Assembly (NCBI GenBank): GCA_002633025.1
Contig: NMRB01001855.1
Location: 24,497 to 88,496 of the forward strand
DNA from: Notospermus geniculatus
Lineage: Eukaryota; Nemertea; Pilidiophora; Heteronemertea; Lineidae
DNA: 64,000 nucleotides
Direction of reading: 5' to 3'
Shown here: positions 32,227-42,423 of the stretch, piece after piece
How positions within the stretch are numbered: the first letter of the stretch is position 1
How the letters are laid out: each line of letters begins with the position of its first letter
The notes under the pieces: model-generated
Database searches by the model: none
What the model was told of the DNA's origin: nothing
The model's input: the letters and a program-made list of their open reading frames with translations, nothing else
Made by a program: the position numbers and the translations under genes

Positions 32227-32601
32227 TTGAACATTCTTCCCTATACTAATAAGGACATCAAAACTTTCTTTGGCTTTCTGACGCGTTTTTCATCCGTCGC
32301 CTATCAAAGTTTCAATAATCTCAAGAATGGTCGTTCTGTGGCACTTTTTAGATGGCTATTAAAAAAAACACCAACAAGTAAAACAGGTGAAACCTGCTGT
32401 GTTTGTAGTTATCACCATATAGATCATGGAGGAAATGGAAATCCCTTGGAACTCTTTACTACTTCCCTAATTCTGATGGTACAACTTCATAAAATTTTGC
32501 CACCAGGTGGCTCTCATGGTCATGTGTCAGTTCTGAATAACACCATCACTATGCCGAGGCAAAACTTACTAAAATATAATTTGTCTATAGTCCACATTTA
32601 A
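32227..32601 (+). pseudogene. Open frame in left palindrome arm, unknown protein
   Basis: 124 codons, the mirror copy of the right-arm frame 33042-33551 with only a few substitutions. An in-frame TAA upstream (CTGTTAAACTGCC where the other arm has CTGTTTAACTGCC) cuts off its N-terminal extension. I recognise no domain. A Cys/His cluster (CCVCSYHHIDHGG) could bind metal. Confidence 0.4.
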
Positions 32602-33041
32602 AAAAACGTTGTTTCACATCGGAATTATGCTGGAGTTTTTAAATTTGCCACTAGGGGGTGCTATTGTACGCCGGATATCAGTTTTCCGAAACACCAGCTA
32701 TTCTCCAAAGTGAAACCTTCTGAAATCTGTTGTACATATTGAGTGTCTTCAAGGGAAGCCTATTTCACAGTGGTATTGTGCTGGAGTTTTCGGCTATTGT
32801 ACCTCTACGGGGTACTGGTTTAGCTATTAGACCCCCAGTGGTATAATAGCTCAAAACTCCAGCACAATGCCATTGTGAAACCGGCTTCTCTTGAAGGCAC
32901 TCAATATGTACAACAGATTTCAGAAGGTTTCAATTTGGAGAATAGCTGGTGTTTCGGAAAACTGATATCCGGCGTACAATAGCACCCCCTAGTGGCAAAT
33001 TTAAAAACTCCAGCATAATTCCGATGTGAAACAACGTTTTT

Positions 33042-33551
33042 TTAAATGTGGACTATAGACAAATTATATTTTAGTAAGTTTTGCCTCGGCATAGTGATGG
33101 TGTTATTCAGAACTGACACATGACCATGAGAGCCACCTGGTGGCAAGATTTTATGAAGTTGTACCACCAGAATTACGGAAGTAGTAAAGAGTTCCAAGGG
33201 ATTTCCATTTCCTCCATGATCTATATGGTGATGACTACAAACACAGCAGGTTTCACCTGTTTTACTTGTTGGTGTTTTTTTTAATAGCCATCTAAAAAGT
33301 GCCACAGAACGACTATTCTTGAGATTTTTTAAACTTTGATAAGCGACGGATTGAAAACGTGTCAGAAAGCCAAAGAAAGTTTTGATGTCCTTATTAGTAT
33401 AGGGAAGAATGTTCAAATTAACATAGGACTCATCCCTTTTTTCATTTGGTGTTTTTAGAAATTTGGCCTCAAAAAGGCTTGAAAAGTCAAATGTGGCAGT
33501 TAAACAGCAGAATATACAGAAACACCAATAAGATACCAAACCAATGTTCAT
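33042..33551 (-). CDS. Open frame in right palindrome arm, unknown protein (169 aa)
   Basis: Starts at ATG 33551 on the minus strand. The first ~25 residues are hydrophobic and Cys-rich (SYWCFCIFCCL), possibly a signal or membrane segment. The rest matches the left-arm frame, with changes such as Y/H, L/V and M/V. A central CCVCSHHHIDHGGNG cluster may bind metal. No family is recognised. It could be a fragment of a mobile-element protein, or an open frame kept by chance because the two arms are recent copies. Confidence 0.35.
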   Translation of the reverse strand: MNIGLVSYWCFCIFCCLTATFDFSSLFEAKFLKTPNEKRDESYVNLNILPYTNKDIKTFFGFLTRFQSVAYQSLKNLKNSRSVALFRWLLKKTPTSKTGETCCVCSHHHIDHGGNGNPLELFTTSVILVVQLHKILPPGGSHGHVSVLNNTITMPRQNLLKYNLSIVHI

Positions 33552-34060
33552 TTTCTCTTGTCAACATGTCCCCTGCCTTTACACAACAGGTGGTTTTGCT
33601 TTGGAATGTCAATGGTGTTTTAATAAAAACAGGGCTGAAATCAGAATTTTCATTTATTCTGTTCGCCAGCTTTAGACCCCATTTGTCCAATACACCAGTA
33701 GCGCCCGTAGATGGCGCTGTTACTGTAAGAACCTATAGTAATCCAACACAACTTCCAATTAGAATTTGTTTGGTATATTGTGACTAGAATTCATAATCAT
33801 GAATTGAAATATGCTTGTCTTTTCCAATTTTAGCCCTCTTGGGCCTAATTGTAGGTGGCGCTGTGACCACAGTTGTGGACCGATTGGGCTAAAATTTGGG
33901 ATTTTTTCATTTCATGAGTATATGTCCCAACATACCAAATTTCACTTAATTCTAGGGGGGTCAACTCCACACCATGGGCCACTTTCTCAGATTCTGGCTC
34001 TTAAGTACCGGTACATGTATGTCCAAGTCGTGATTCATTTATTGACTTTATGTTACACAT

Positions 34061-34498
34061 AAAGTACATGTACATGTATGTCCACACTGAAATAAATTTT
34101 CAGGTGAATGTGTTTTTAACTGCTCTGGTTCAGCTGTCAGCATGAAGGGGCAACATATCTGAAATATCACTTTCCGAATCCGGCATTTTACACGTGATTC
34201 TGGAGTTCCCCACTTCAAAACAAGAATGCCGTGCCACTATACCCACACTGGGAAATACAGCGTTTTCCGGCTGGTCTGAAGCTGGGCGCACATGGACGGC
34301 AAATCTCAATGTGGCAGGGGTGTTTTTAAAGTCGACTGACCCAACACTGCTGGACTCGTCATTCAGCCGGTCAGCTGACTTTAAAAACATCCCTACCGCA
34401 TTGAAAGATATCACTACCGCATTGAGATTTGCCGTCCATGTGCGTGAAAAGGTGCGTTTCCAGCTGCGGCTGCCGCACGGTTTTGTTGTGAACGAGCG
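34061..34498. mobile_element. Nested foldback sequences next to a TTAA element
   Basis: About 34286-34447 is a palindrome: CGCACATGGACGGCAAATCT returns inverted, as does TGTTTTTAAAGTC. To its right ACGGTTTTGTTGTGAACGAG then TTTAA looks like the right end of another TTAA-type MITE abutting the next element. Confidence 0.55.
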
Positions 34499-35846
34499 TT
34501 TAAGGCCTGTTCACACCAAAACCGCGCGACGCATCGCGACGGAAACCGTGGCGGTTATCGCGAAAATGTGGGTACAGACCAATGCGGTAGCCGCGGCGAT
34601 AACCACTAACGCCAACGTTATTTTTGTACAGAAAATGTAATACAAAATCTGGTAAATGTGTAGTACGAAAAGTAACGTCGTAAAGTTTACGTTTACCGTT
34701 TGATCTCTTAACCTCCCTAATTTTATTTTGTCTACGGTGGGCATTTAGAGGCATTTTAAGAAAATTGATTTTCCAGTAGCAGGCCCATCGGTGCGTAAAA
34801 TCGGATTTTTCTCCACCTCAAGGATGAGTCTGTCAATGATGTCAGTGACCAGGGCTGTAGAGGCTGCCTACACACGTGCTTCTCATCAGATGTATGAGGA
34901 GAAGTGCAGCACAGTTGATAAACCGCGCTGGAACCACAGAAAAAATTTGCCAGGGAGCCATTCTTGCGGCGACCGCATCGATCTCCCGTTTTCTCGCGCG
35001 GTTTTGGTCTGAACTATACATATAAATAATGTAGGAGAGATTTTCGAACCAGAAACCGCGCAGATGCCAATCGCCGCAGTTCACACCAAAACCGCGAACC
35101 GGGGCTATTGTCTGTGCGGTTCCCGCATCGAAAAAAATCGCTCTTACGTTATTCATATGAAGAGTACCGACCAAAACCGCGGGGAAAACCGGGAAATCGC
35201 TGAGGTCGCCGCAAGAATGGCACCCTGGCAGATTTTTTCTGCGGTTCCCGCGCGGTTTATCACTTTTGCTACACTTCTCCCCATACATCTCATGAGAAGC
35301 ACGTGTGTAGACAGCCTCTATAACTTGTCTTCATACGGAAACAGCACGTGTGTAGGCAGCCTCTATAACTTGTCTTCATACGGAAACAGCACGTGTGTAG
35401 GCAGCCTCTATAACTTGTCTTCATACGGAAACAGCACGTGTGTAGGCAGCCTCTATAACTTGTCTTCATACGGAAACAGCACATGTGTAGGCAGCCTCTA
35501 TAACTTGTCTTCATGCGGAAACAGCTCCCCAACCAGGTAATGGTATTTGCCGTAAACCTTCCGATCCTTCAGTAAGTTGTAGCCCACAAGTTGCGCCTAT
35601 TTCAGTGATTTTTTCCCTCTGACGGGGATGGAATATAAGAGTTTAGGTAAATTCGTCTTCTAACTCGGCCATCGTGTATCTCGTTGGCCTATGAGATACC
35701 ATGTATGGAGGTTCCCTTCGTTTGCAGTTCAAAATTGCACGCAAGCTGTGGTGGTTACCGCATTGGTCTGTAGCCACTTTTTCGCGATAACCACCGCGGT
35801 TCCTGTTGCGATGCCTTGCGCGGTTTTGTTGTGAACGGGCCTTTAA
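34499..35846. mobile_element. 1.35-kb TTAA-bounded non-autonomous element
   Basis: TTAA at 34499-34502 and 35843-35846. Ends GGCCTGTTCACACCAAAACC and GGTTTTGTTGTGAACGGGCC, with inverted homology continuing through GGCGGTTATCGCGAAAA and CCAATGCGGTA. A second internal inverted repeat carries TACACACGTGCTTCTCATCA and GGGAACCGC/GCGGTTCCC words. A 45-bp tandem array lies inside. No transposase. Confidence 0.8.
35301..35525. repeat. 45-bp tandem array, five copies
   Basis: The 45-bp unit beginning ACGTGTGTAGGCAGCCTCTA is repeated five times almost without change. A multiple of 3, so both strands stay open (15-residue repeats), but this is array geometry rather than coding evidence. Confidence 0.92.
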
Positions 35847-36197
35847 GCTGGTATTTTCGGTTTGGTCACCTGGTGGTGGAATGTACAGTCAGATTCCTGC
35901 GAAATTGGTCTGTGGGGGTTTATGACAGACCCTTAGGTATATGTGCATACATATGTGAATTACAAGTCAAATACAATAGATAACAGACGACGGGCAAACT
36001 GATGTGGTATAGGTAGAAGCTCACGCAGGAGAGCTAAATATTTTACGAACGCCGGTCACCCATCCAATCAGTGATGGCGCTCTACGTTGCTTAACTTCCA
36101 TAGTTAACTAAGAGGCCAAGGCGTCGAGCACTAGGGGGTAAACGAAATCCTCAATGGCCGGTGGTTTAAGCCGTGCCATACACCTATAGTGCCTGCA
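35847..36197. other. Dispersed-repeat remnant
   Basis: TTTGGTCACCTGGTGGTGGA, TAGGTATATGTGCATACATA and AAGCTCACGCAGGAGAGCTA resemble the repeat at 15919-16602. No gene. Confidence 0.45.
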
Positions 36198-36369
36198 AGG
36201 TACTATACAAGGTTACTACACAAGGTACTGTACAAGGTTACTATACAAGACACTATACAAGGCTACTACACAAGGTACTATACAAGGTTACTACACAAGG
36301 TACTATACAAGGTTACTATACAAGATACTATACAAGGCTACTACACAAGGTAGGCCTACTATACAAGGT
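36198..36369. repeat. Minisatellite GGTACTATACAAGGTTACTA
   Basis: A roughly 15-bp motif (ACTAYACAAGGTT/ACTATACAAGGT) repeated about a dozen times with small changes. Confidence 0.85.
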
Positions 36370-36857
36370 TCAGAAAACAGGCGGATTCCAGGAGAAATGC
36401 TGAATGGAGTTGTGGACAATGTCAACATACGCGCATCCTCCCACAGCAGGGGTTTTTACCTCGCTCCTTTCATCCGCTCACACAAACCGGTGACGAAGGG
36501 AGCGAGCAGTAAGAACGCCTGATATTCTCAGGATGACCTACGCGTTGCTGCTGTCACTCAGCAACCCAGTGCCTTGATTGAACATACATGAATTTAAATA
36601 TAAACAAAAAAATTGTGGTGAAACATTGTTGATTTAAGAGTTATTTCAACTGAAGAATTATACGTCTCGACGATGCATGGAGAAAAATCGTGAAGAAATA
36701 TTAACATTTGAAGTTTTTTGGGGGATGAAGAAAAATGGGTAGATCCTTGTGAGCCACCCTTTGTACCTTACCGTGTGCACCCTATCGTCAAGAATAGCAC
36801 GGATGATGACTAGAACTGTTTACTGTTGGCGCCACACATTATCTGTTGTAGGCTTAC
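36370..36857. other. Downstream of WD40 exons, no further exon found
   Basis: Expected minus-strand continuation of the WD40 gene, but no further WD-type exon with matching phase could be identified. Confidence 0.35.
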
Positions 36858-36977
36858 CTGTAGAGTCTTCCCAGAGCATGACGCTATTTTGGTCGAGTCA
36901 TAAGACACGTCACAGGACCGTATCGCATCACCGGTATTGCATGTGAATAAACACTTGGCTGACTTCACATCCCAAAT
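36858..36977 (-). CDS. WD40-repeat exon (second of two seen)
   Basis: Minus strand. Acceptor TTTTTATTCCAG, 120 bases, donor GTAAGC, phase 0 at both ends. It encodes a 40-residue WD unit starting IWDVKSAKCLFTC and continuing RSCDVSYDSTKIASCS. The W-D that closes one blade sits at the exon start, so the exons match the repeat register. It follows the exon at 37245-37364 after a ~267-base intron. WD units fold into beta-propellers for protein binding. The SCDVSYDSTKIASCS stretch recalls Apaf-1-type propellers, but family assignment needs a search. Probably host sequence, not mobile. Confidence 0.72.
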
Positions 36978-37244
36978 CTGGAATAAAAATCAAGTGGCTT
37001 GTTTAGAGACTTTTAAGCGTTTGCTTAGTTTAGGAGATGTGGAAAACGGAAGAAGGAAGTTTGTTTTCCTAATTTAGACACCTCTCAGTCAGATAGATCC
37101 AATGAAAAATACAATGTAGTTTCATGTTGTGTTTCTCAAACTACAGTTTGTGTTACATTCTCATATCAGTCTCACTGGTCGGCATATATGACAGGAGTCT
37201 CAACATGTTTAGACATTCTGAAACCCTATAACCTATAGACCTAC

Positions 37245-37364
37245 CTTCAGACAGTGATCACGAGATGAGGACAATAATCTGGTATCGTCATCAAAGAAGG
37301 CACAGTGCTCCACATAACTAGTATGACCTTTACACACCATCGATGTGCCATCATTGGACCACAG
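37245..37364 (-). CDS. WD40-repeat exon (first of two seen)
   Basis: Minus strand. Acceptor TTCTTTAG, 120 bases (40 codons), donor GTAGGT, phase 0. It encodes a WD unit with CKGHTSYVEHCAFFDDDTRL, then LLSSSRDHCLK. The next exon supplies IWD, completing the canonical GH...D...WD pattern. No stops. Upstream exons were not found within the next kilobase, so the gene either has longer introns or is a fragment. Confidence 0.75.
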
Positions 37365-38260
37365 CTAAAGAAGAATGAGAAAGAACTGTGATTTGCCTGT
37401 CATCTCTCATCGACACTTTTATCACTGCAAGGGATGATCTCATAATCAACTGAATCAACTGATTTGTCACTCCCTAAACCTTTACCAATGATCTATAGAG
37501 AATGTATATGCCTTGATTCATACTTGAGAATGCTGCGTGTCGGCGCCCGCCGCACACTGAAATTCAAATACAGGTATGACAGGAAAGAATGTCCCCAGGA
37601 AAAACTGTCCCAGGAACAAAAGATCCTATTGTTACATTCTAATCTCTGGTGATTGGTTTCTATAGCCATGCACGTTCTCCGTCATTGAACAATAGAAGCG
37701 GACATTTTTTACAGAGGGACACACTTCACTGTTACACCGGCATCCTCGTTTTGATTTATATCGGGTGGGCATAAAAAATGGGCCGTACTTTGATGCTGCA
37801 TTGCTCCATTATCCTTTTTTTCAAACCGTTTCAAACTTTAGACATTCAAATGGCATGATGTTGGTAATATACTGACCAATTCTCAAGGTCATAGCTTGAG
37901 TAGTCTCTACATAGGGTTAAAATGAAAAAATAGCACGTTCCGGTGACCCACACTGCGTCACCTGTCAGGTGTCATGAGTAGAGGGCATGCTGCATCTGTA
38001 TGACACGCGTCAATCAAGTTTTGTCGGGGAAAATTGTCTGGCTCTAGTGTCAGAGAAACTCTTCTGCCAGATAGGCACAAGTTTTGCTGAATGGTTTTCT
38101 CCGCGGCGGACAGGGAATTGATCGCAACATGTTTCACTGAAAAGTGTTGGAGAGGGGCAAAAATTGTGAAAGAATTCCTTGGGAAAAACTGGAATAAAAG
38201 TTCCGTTATATTTACAATGTGATCAGAAAGTTGGAAAGGACTCCTTCATTCATAACTAAG
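37365..38260. other. Unannotated stretch
   Basis: No gene, RNA or clear repeat was identified. Confidence 0.35.
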
Positions 38261-38442
38261 GACGAGTAGCCACCTCAGAGCCCCGACTGCAATCCCATGG
38301 ACTACTCTGTGTGGAATTCTCTGAGCGAGAAGGTTTATGAGGGTCGCGAGGAAAAATTCAGTGAGGATGAACTAAAAGCACTGCTGGAAAAAATTACTCT
38401 TAAGGAGATTCGGGACTCAATGAGTTCATGGAAGAAACGTAT
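38261..38442 (+). pseudogene. mariner-type transposase C-terminal fragment
   Basis: Reads PPQSPDCNPMDYSVWNSL then EDELKALLEKITLKEIRDSM and SSWKKRI. The SPDxNPMD block carries the last catalytic acid of the mariner DDD/E triad. An in-frame TAG (38267) replaces the tryptophan usually found before PPQSPD. The match stops at the start of the 46-bp hairpin (38443). N-terminal and central domains are absent. Confidence 0.85.
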
Positions 38443-38542
38443 AGCACACAAATTTTGGAGTTGTGAGATTCGTATCAAAGGATTGGAAATTTTCTATTCC
38501 AATCCTTTGATACGAATCTCACAACTCCAAAATTTGTGTGCT
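38443..38542. repeat. Perfect 46-bp inverted repeat with 8-nt spacer
   Basis: 38443-38488 pairs exactly with 38497-38542 (starts AGCACACAAATTTTGGAG). It begins where the transposase homology ends, and may be the fold-over of an element end created by a break-and-copy event. Confidence 0.92.
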
Positions 38543-39437
38543 AAAATGCCGAACACTCGGAACAACCCCGAGCGTGAAGACATTCAGCAGACTGATGAAG
38601 AATCCACATCAGTACAAGGCTCTGGCCAAACTACTGCTACTTGTGGTGAACTCAACCCTGCACATGAGACGAACTATGAAAATAGTGAGTTTCATGAGAA
38701 TTGGCGATAAAACCATTCGCACGTTTGATTTCAGCAGAAACTATCCAAATAAGATTGTCTTTAGTGAAGAACAGCGTGTAATATTTCGAAACAGTTTGGG
38801 AGGTAACATAGATAGTCTTGCTACAAAGGAGATCCTTAATTTTCATGCGTGGAGACAAACCAACACTTACACGTTTGCAATTGAACGTACGCAATCTGGA
38901 AATATTCAGTCCTTTCTAGTATACGACATCATCTTCCATAAGCTTGCAGCAAAACTGATAAATGAAGCTCTATTTTACAAGAAATGCACTGCGTTGCAGC
39001 CACTGTTTGACTATTTGTTGTGTTTTCGTGTACGAAGCAGGAATAATGTATTCAAAACAGAGATATCACTGTACAAGAAAACCGGCAGAGAAATAAACTT
39101 TATAAAACCTATCGTGGATTATCCATTAGAATCACGGGCCTTTATATACGGCCATCCAAAATCTGCCATGAGATACATATACCTGGCTGATAATGAATTC
39201 GAGGGTCCCCGATTTTTTGGGTACGATATTAGTCCGGCGATTTGTTACGACAAGAAAAAGTTATACACTGGTCGTATCGAGGCCGTTCTTTTTAAGATAT
39301 TAATACGGTCGAGGAATTTCAGGGGTCGTATTGATTTTGGATTCGATGCATCAGGGAAACTCCATGAACTTGTTCACTGGTTGCAAGGAAGAAAGTTACT
39401 GTTGAAATATGTGCATATTTTTCCAATCTACTCGTAA
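38538..39437 (+). CDS. Unrecognised 299-codon frame (possible exon 1)
   Basis: A long open frame right after the hairpin. The true start is uncertain, since the first residues derive from the hairpin arm. The body (from about 38700, IGDKTIRTFDFSRNYP) is rich in aromatic and basic residues with evenly spaced hydrophobic strands (FVYDIIFHKLA, FDYLLCFRVRS, FGYDISPAICY). That could be beta-rich, for example a propeller, but no motif is diagnostic. Codon use looks like a real protein, unlike the repeats around it. Its neighbour 39551-40531 has similar texture and may be the next exon. Confidence 0.5.
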   Translation: MLKCRTLGTTPSVKTFSRLMKNPHQYKALAKLLLLVVNSTLHMRRTMKIVSFMRIGDKTIRTFDFSRNYPNKIVFSEEQRVIFRNSLGGNIDSLATKEILNFHAWRQTNTYTFAIERTQSGNIQSFLVYDIIFHKLAAKLINEALFYKKCTALQPLFDYLLCFRVRSRNNVFKTEISLYKKTGREINFIKPIVDYPLESRAFIYGHPKSAMRYIYLADNEFEGPRFFGYDISPAICYDKKKLYTGRIEAVLFKILIRSRNFRGRIDFGFDASGKLHELVHWLQGRKLLLKYVHIFPIYS

Positions 39438-39527
39438 TCTATAAATATAATCTCGTCAGCATTTTCAAAATGCCACCTAACATAATTTGCGCCGACTCTT
39501 AGTTATATGAAGGCACTTTATTTTTTT

Positions 39528-40531
39528 AGCTTCAGGAGAACTACAAGATCGTGCACAGGGGCCGGTCCTTTCTGAGTCCACCTTTTACATTTCGAGGTCA
39601 CAGAGATTCATGGTGGTACGATGACTTATCTGATTATCTCGTGATATCACGTAGAGGAGGAGTCACTAACTCTGAAGTAAACTTTTATTCATATCGTCAA
39701 AACACTTTTTGCTTAGTGCACACATTTCAATACGATGGGTCGTCTGTTGGTTATATTCAAGAATTGCAATGCATGTTCAAAAAGCGGTTTTTGGTATTCA
39801 TTGACAGGAGCATTTTTATGAGGGCTTTTCTTCATGACGTATTCAACAAATCACAGATATATCGATTTTCCGTGCACCGATCGCATCCATGTTATAAGCC
39901 CACTAAACACTATTACCCAACGTACGGAAAGGGCAGCAAAGTTGTTGTGATAATATGCGAGTCGCGTCAAGGTGTTAGTGCGACAGTTTTTAATATTACA
40001 CTAGACAGATTGACTATGACAGTATTATTGTCATCAGGCATGACGCTGAAAATCACAACTGATATGAACAGTTATAGGGATTCTTTTTTCACAGAATACG
40101 AGGATGTAATTATCGCTTATAACGACGGACCCGAAAGTACAAGCTATTGTATCTACAGAAGGAGTAGAAATTACACATGCGAACATACTCTATTAAAGAA
40201 TTCTCTACAAAATCGAAGGTTTAGGCCTATTGGATTATACTGGAGCCAGAGGTATCAGTCATGTCTAAGATGGTACGGGAAACACATCAACTCCACTTAC
40301 ACGATACCTGGTCCCTTAGCTGGGTTTTTCATCCTCTGTGAACCAAGAGAGCCCCTGATCTCTCCTTCACGTTCCTTTCCACCAATCCGACTCTCTTTTC
40401 ATCACTTGTATTGGTTTGACATTTTTAAGACTAAAATTGCTTTCTCTTTGCGCGGTGAAATCTTTCTATTTCCATGCGAGACGTTGAGAAAAAAGAGTTT
40501 CAGATTCATCGACGTCATGACTACAGTCTAG
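39528..40531 (+). CDS. Unrecognised ~330-codon frame (possible exon 2)
   Basis: Preceded by CACTTTATTTTTTTAG, a strong splice-acceptor-like sequence ending near 39528, and open through it. The internal ATG 39551 would be an alternative start. Strand-like segments recur (WWYDDLSDYLVIS, RFLVFIDRSIF, KVVVIICESRQG, CLRWYGKHINSTYTIPGPLAGFFILCE). The end is FRFIDVMTTV and TAG, followed by AATAAA at 40535-40540, a likely polyadenylation signal just past the stop. With 38538-39437 it may form one two-exon gene. Function unknown. The lack of any internal stop over 1 kb in a repeat-dense region supports a real gene. Confidence 0.5.
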
Positions 40532-40540
40532 AACAATAAA

Positions 40541-40857
40541 GTAATGGAAGTAGTGTTACCCTTAGTATTCAGTCATTGCCTTCAATATTTGACGACTTAT
40601 TAGCACGGTTTGTATTCAATCTAGAAGTAATTAGAGGGTTTTCCTACCACACAGAAATATTCGCAGGTTATATTTGAAAGAATTTCTGGACAAGACGGGC
40701 CGATTTCACAAACGCCGCCATCAAGCACCGTTCAGGCTGCAAAACAATGCTTTTCTAGGCCTTTAAGTAGCCTATATTAGTGAGGTATGGTGTGTCAAGA
40801 AAACAGCTCCCGTAGGATTTTTGTGCTAAAGTTGATTTTTTTGCAGTTCTGGGGCCT
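40541..40857. other. Gene-downstream intergenic sequence
   Basis: No feature beyond the AATAAA at its left edge. Confidence 0.4.
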
Positions 40858-41316
40858 GATTCACAAAGCACACTTAGTGGTGAGTGTAGCTGAAAGGGTA
40901 AATGTCGTCCTGGGTATATACAAAGATTACCCAGGATCGCAATCTTCGCTAAAACAATACCCTGGGTGTATTCGGTAGCTGAACATCACCGAGCATCTGC
41001 AATCGGTGCCTTATTTAGTCTTATTTACGAGTCTTATTTAGAAATCCCGTGGAATCTCGCCGGACTCGCGTCGCGGTACTTGCTGTGTGTAGGTATTCAC
41101 GACATTCTTCAGACTGTCACGTGACCACGGGCGAGACAACCTTGAATCCAGGTGGCATACTACGATGCTGGGTGATGTTCGCCTACCGAAACTACACCCA
41201 GGGTACTCTTTTAGTGAAGACTGAGATCCTGGGTAATCTTTGTACATGTATATACCCAGGACGACATTTACCCTTTCAGCGTAAGTGTACTTAAACTCAC
41301 TCAAAGCATACACGTA
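40858..41316. mobile_element. Palindromic element with TACCCTGGGTGTA and GTCCTGGGTATA
   Basis: The left arm (40858-41000: GAAAGGGTAAATGTCGTCCT, GGGTATATACAAAGATTACC, ATACCCTGGGTGTA) returns inverted at 41166-41316. The loop of ~165 bases is unrelated. A related fragment with ACGTACGCTTACGTACACTT occurs near 42720-42870. Confidence 0.7.
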
Positions 41317-41559
41317 GCCGTTTGCGTGTTATTCACGAAGGACTCTTAAGATTACGTGAAGGCTTAAGATGTCTTAAAATCTACGTGTACTAAGGAGGTT
41401 CACGTAGTGCTTACTTAGTGCAGAGGACACGAAAGTTTGTTCCATCTACCTTTGGCGAATGGCACTTTAGTTGAACTTGGAAATTGATCAAACCGCAGAC
41501 AATGTTATACCACTTGTGTCAAGTTGACCAGCTGAGTTTGTACCACGCAAAGGGATTAT

Positions 41560-42423
41560 AGGCCCGTTTAGACGACAAGCCACAAAACCACATTCAGATT
41601 CGATCCGATTGGATCTGATCGATCCGCATGGGGTCTCATTTGCGTTTAGACGAGATTTGAATGTGGTCGTATGTAGTCCAATGCGAACCAATGTGGATTC
41701 GATCGGATCGCATGTGGATTTTTGCCGGTCGTCTAAACGGCCCTTATACTACGTTTCCATGCTTCATTGAGAACCCAATTTTTTGATCGGTCCTTTTTCT
41801 TTTTCTGGGTGACGGTAGGGCCATTCAGACGGATCGCATGTGGATTTTTGCCGGTCGTCTAAACGGCCCTTATACTACGTTTCCATGCTTCATTGAGAAC
41901 CCAATTATCTTGATCGGTCCTTTTTCTTTTTCTGGGTGACGGTAGGGCCGTTCAGACGGATCGCATGTGGATTTTGGCCTGTCGTCTAAACGGCCCTCCT
42001 ATTAGGGCCGTTTAGACGACAGGCAAAAATCCACATGCTGTCCGATCGAATCCGATTGTGGTTCCAAACTCTTGCCTGTAAACGCTACCCAATGCGGTCC
42101 AATGTGGATTTAAACTGGTCCCGAATCCACATTGGACCGCACACGACAACATTCAAATCTCGTCTAAACGCAATTGAGACCCGATGCGGGTCGATCGGAT
42201 CCAATCGGATCGAATCCCCGATCGGAAGTGACGTTATACTCCATGGCACACAATGGAAATCCTATTGTAATATAGGCGTACAATGCGGCTTATTCCGTCA
42301 ATCGGTGACCTTTTTTGGGCACTGATCGGGGATTCTAAACTCGTTCCGGTAGCGTTTACACGCAAGACTTTTAACCATAATCGGATTCGTATGTGGATTT
42401 TTGCCTGTCGTCTAAACGGCCCT
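41560..42423. mobile_element. Cluster of GGGCCGTTTAGACGAC MITEs with a tandem duplication
   Basis: Full copy 41560-41747; then two tandem ~125-bp units (41748-41872, 41873-41997), each ACGTTTCCATGCTTCATTGA to CGTCTAAACGGCCCT; then a copy 42003-42423 interrupted by ~110 bases of other sequence (about 42221-42331). The tandem part looks like a replication or unequal-exchange product between MITE right ends. Confidence 0.8.

Larger units (their letters stand above)
31472..34013. repeat. 2.5-kb palindrome flanked by 34-bp direct repeats
   Basis: Outer ends TAAGAGCCAGAATCTGAG and CTCAGATTCTGGCTCTTA. The arms remain alignable to a centre near 32820. The 34-bp block beginning GTCGTGATTCATTTATTGAC occurs in direct orientation on both outer sides (31438-31471 and 34027-34060). 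The left arm has an extra ~185-bp tandem duplication (two copies of ATTTCAGCCCTNTTTTTATT to GGTGTTTCTG, about 31840-32130) that the right arm lacks. The arms differ at scattered bases. Confidence 0.88.

Noticed and set aside
35301-35525. Regular direct repeats that could suggest a CRISPR array
   Set aside because: Units are contiguous 45-bp copies without unique spacers, inside a eukaryotic TTAA element; a simple tandem repeat.
36173-36403. Tyr/Thr-rich small frame
   Set aside because: Translation of a minisatellite.
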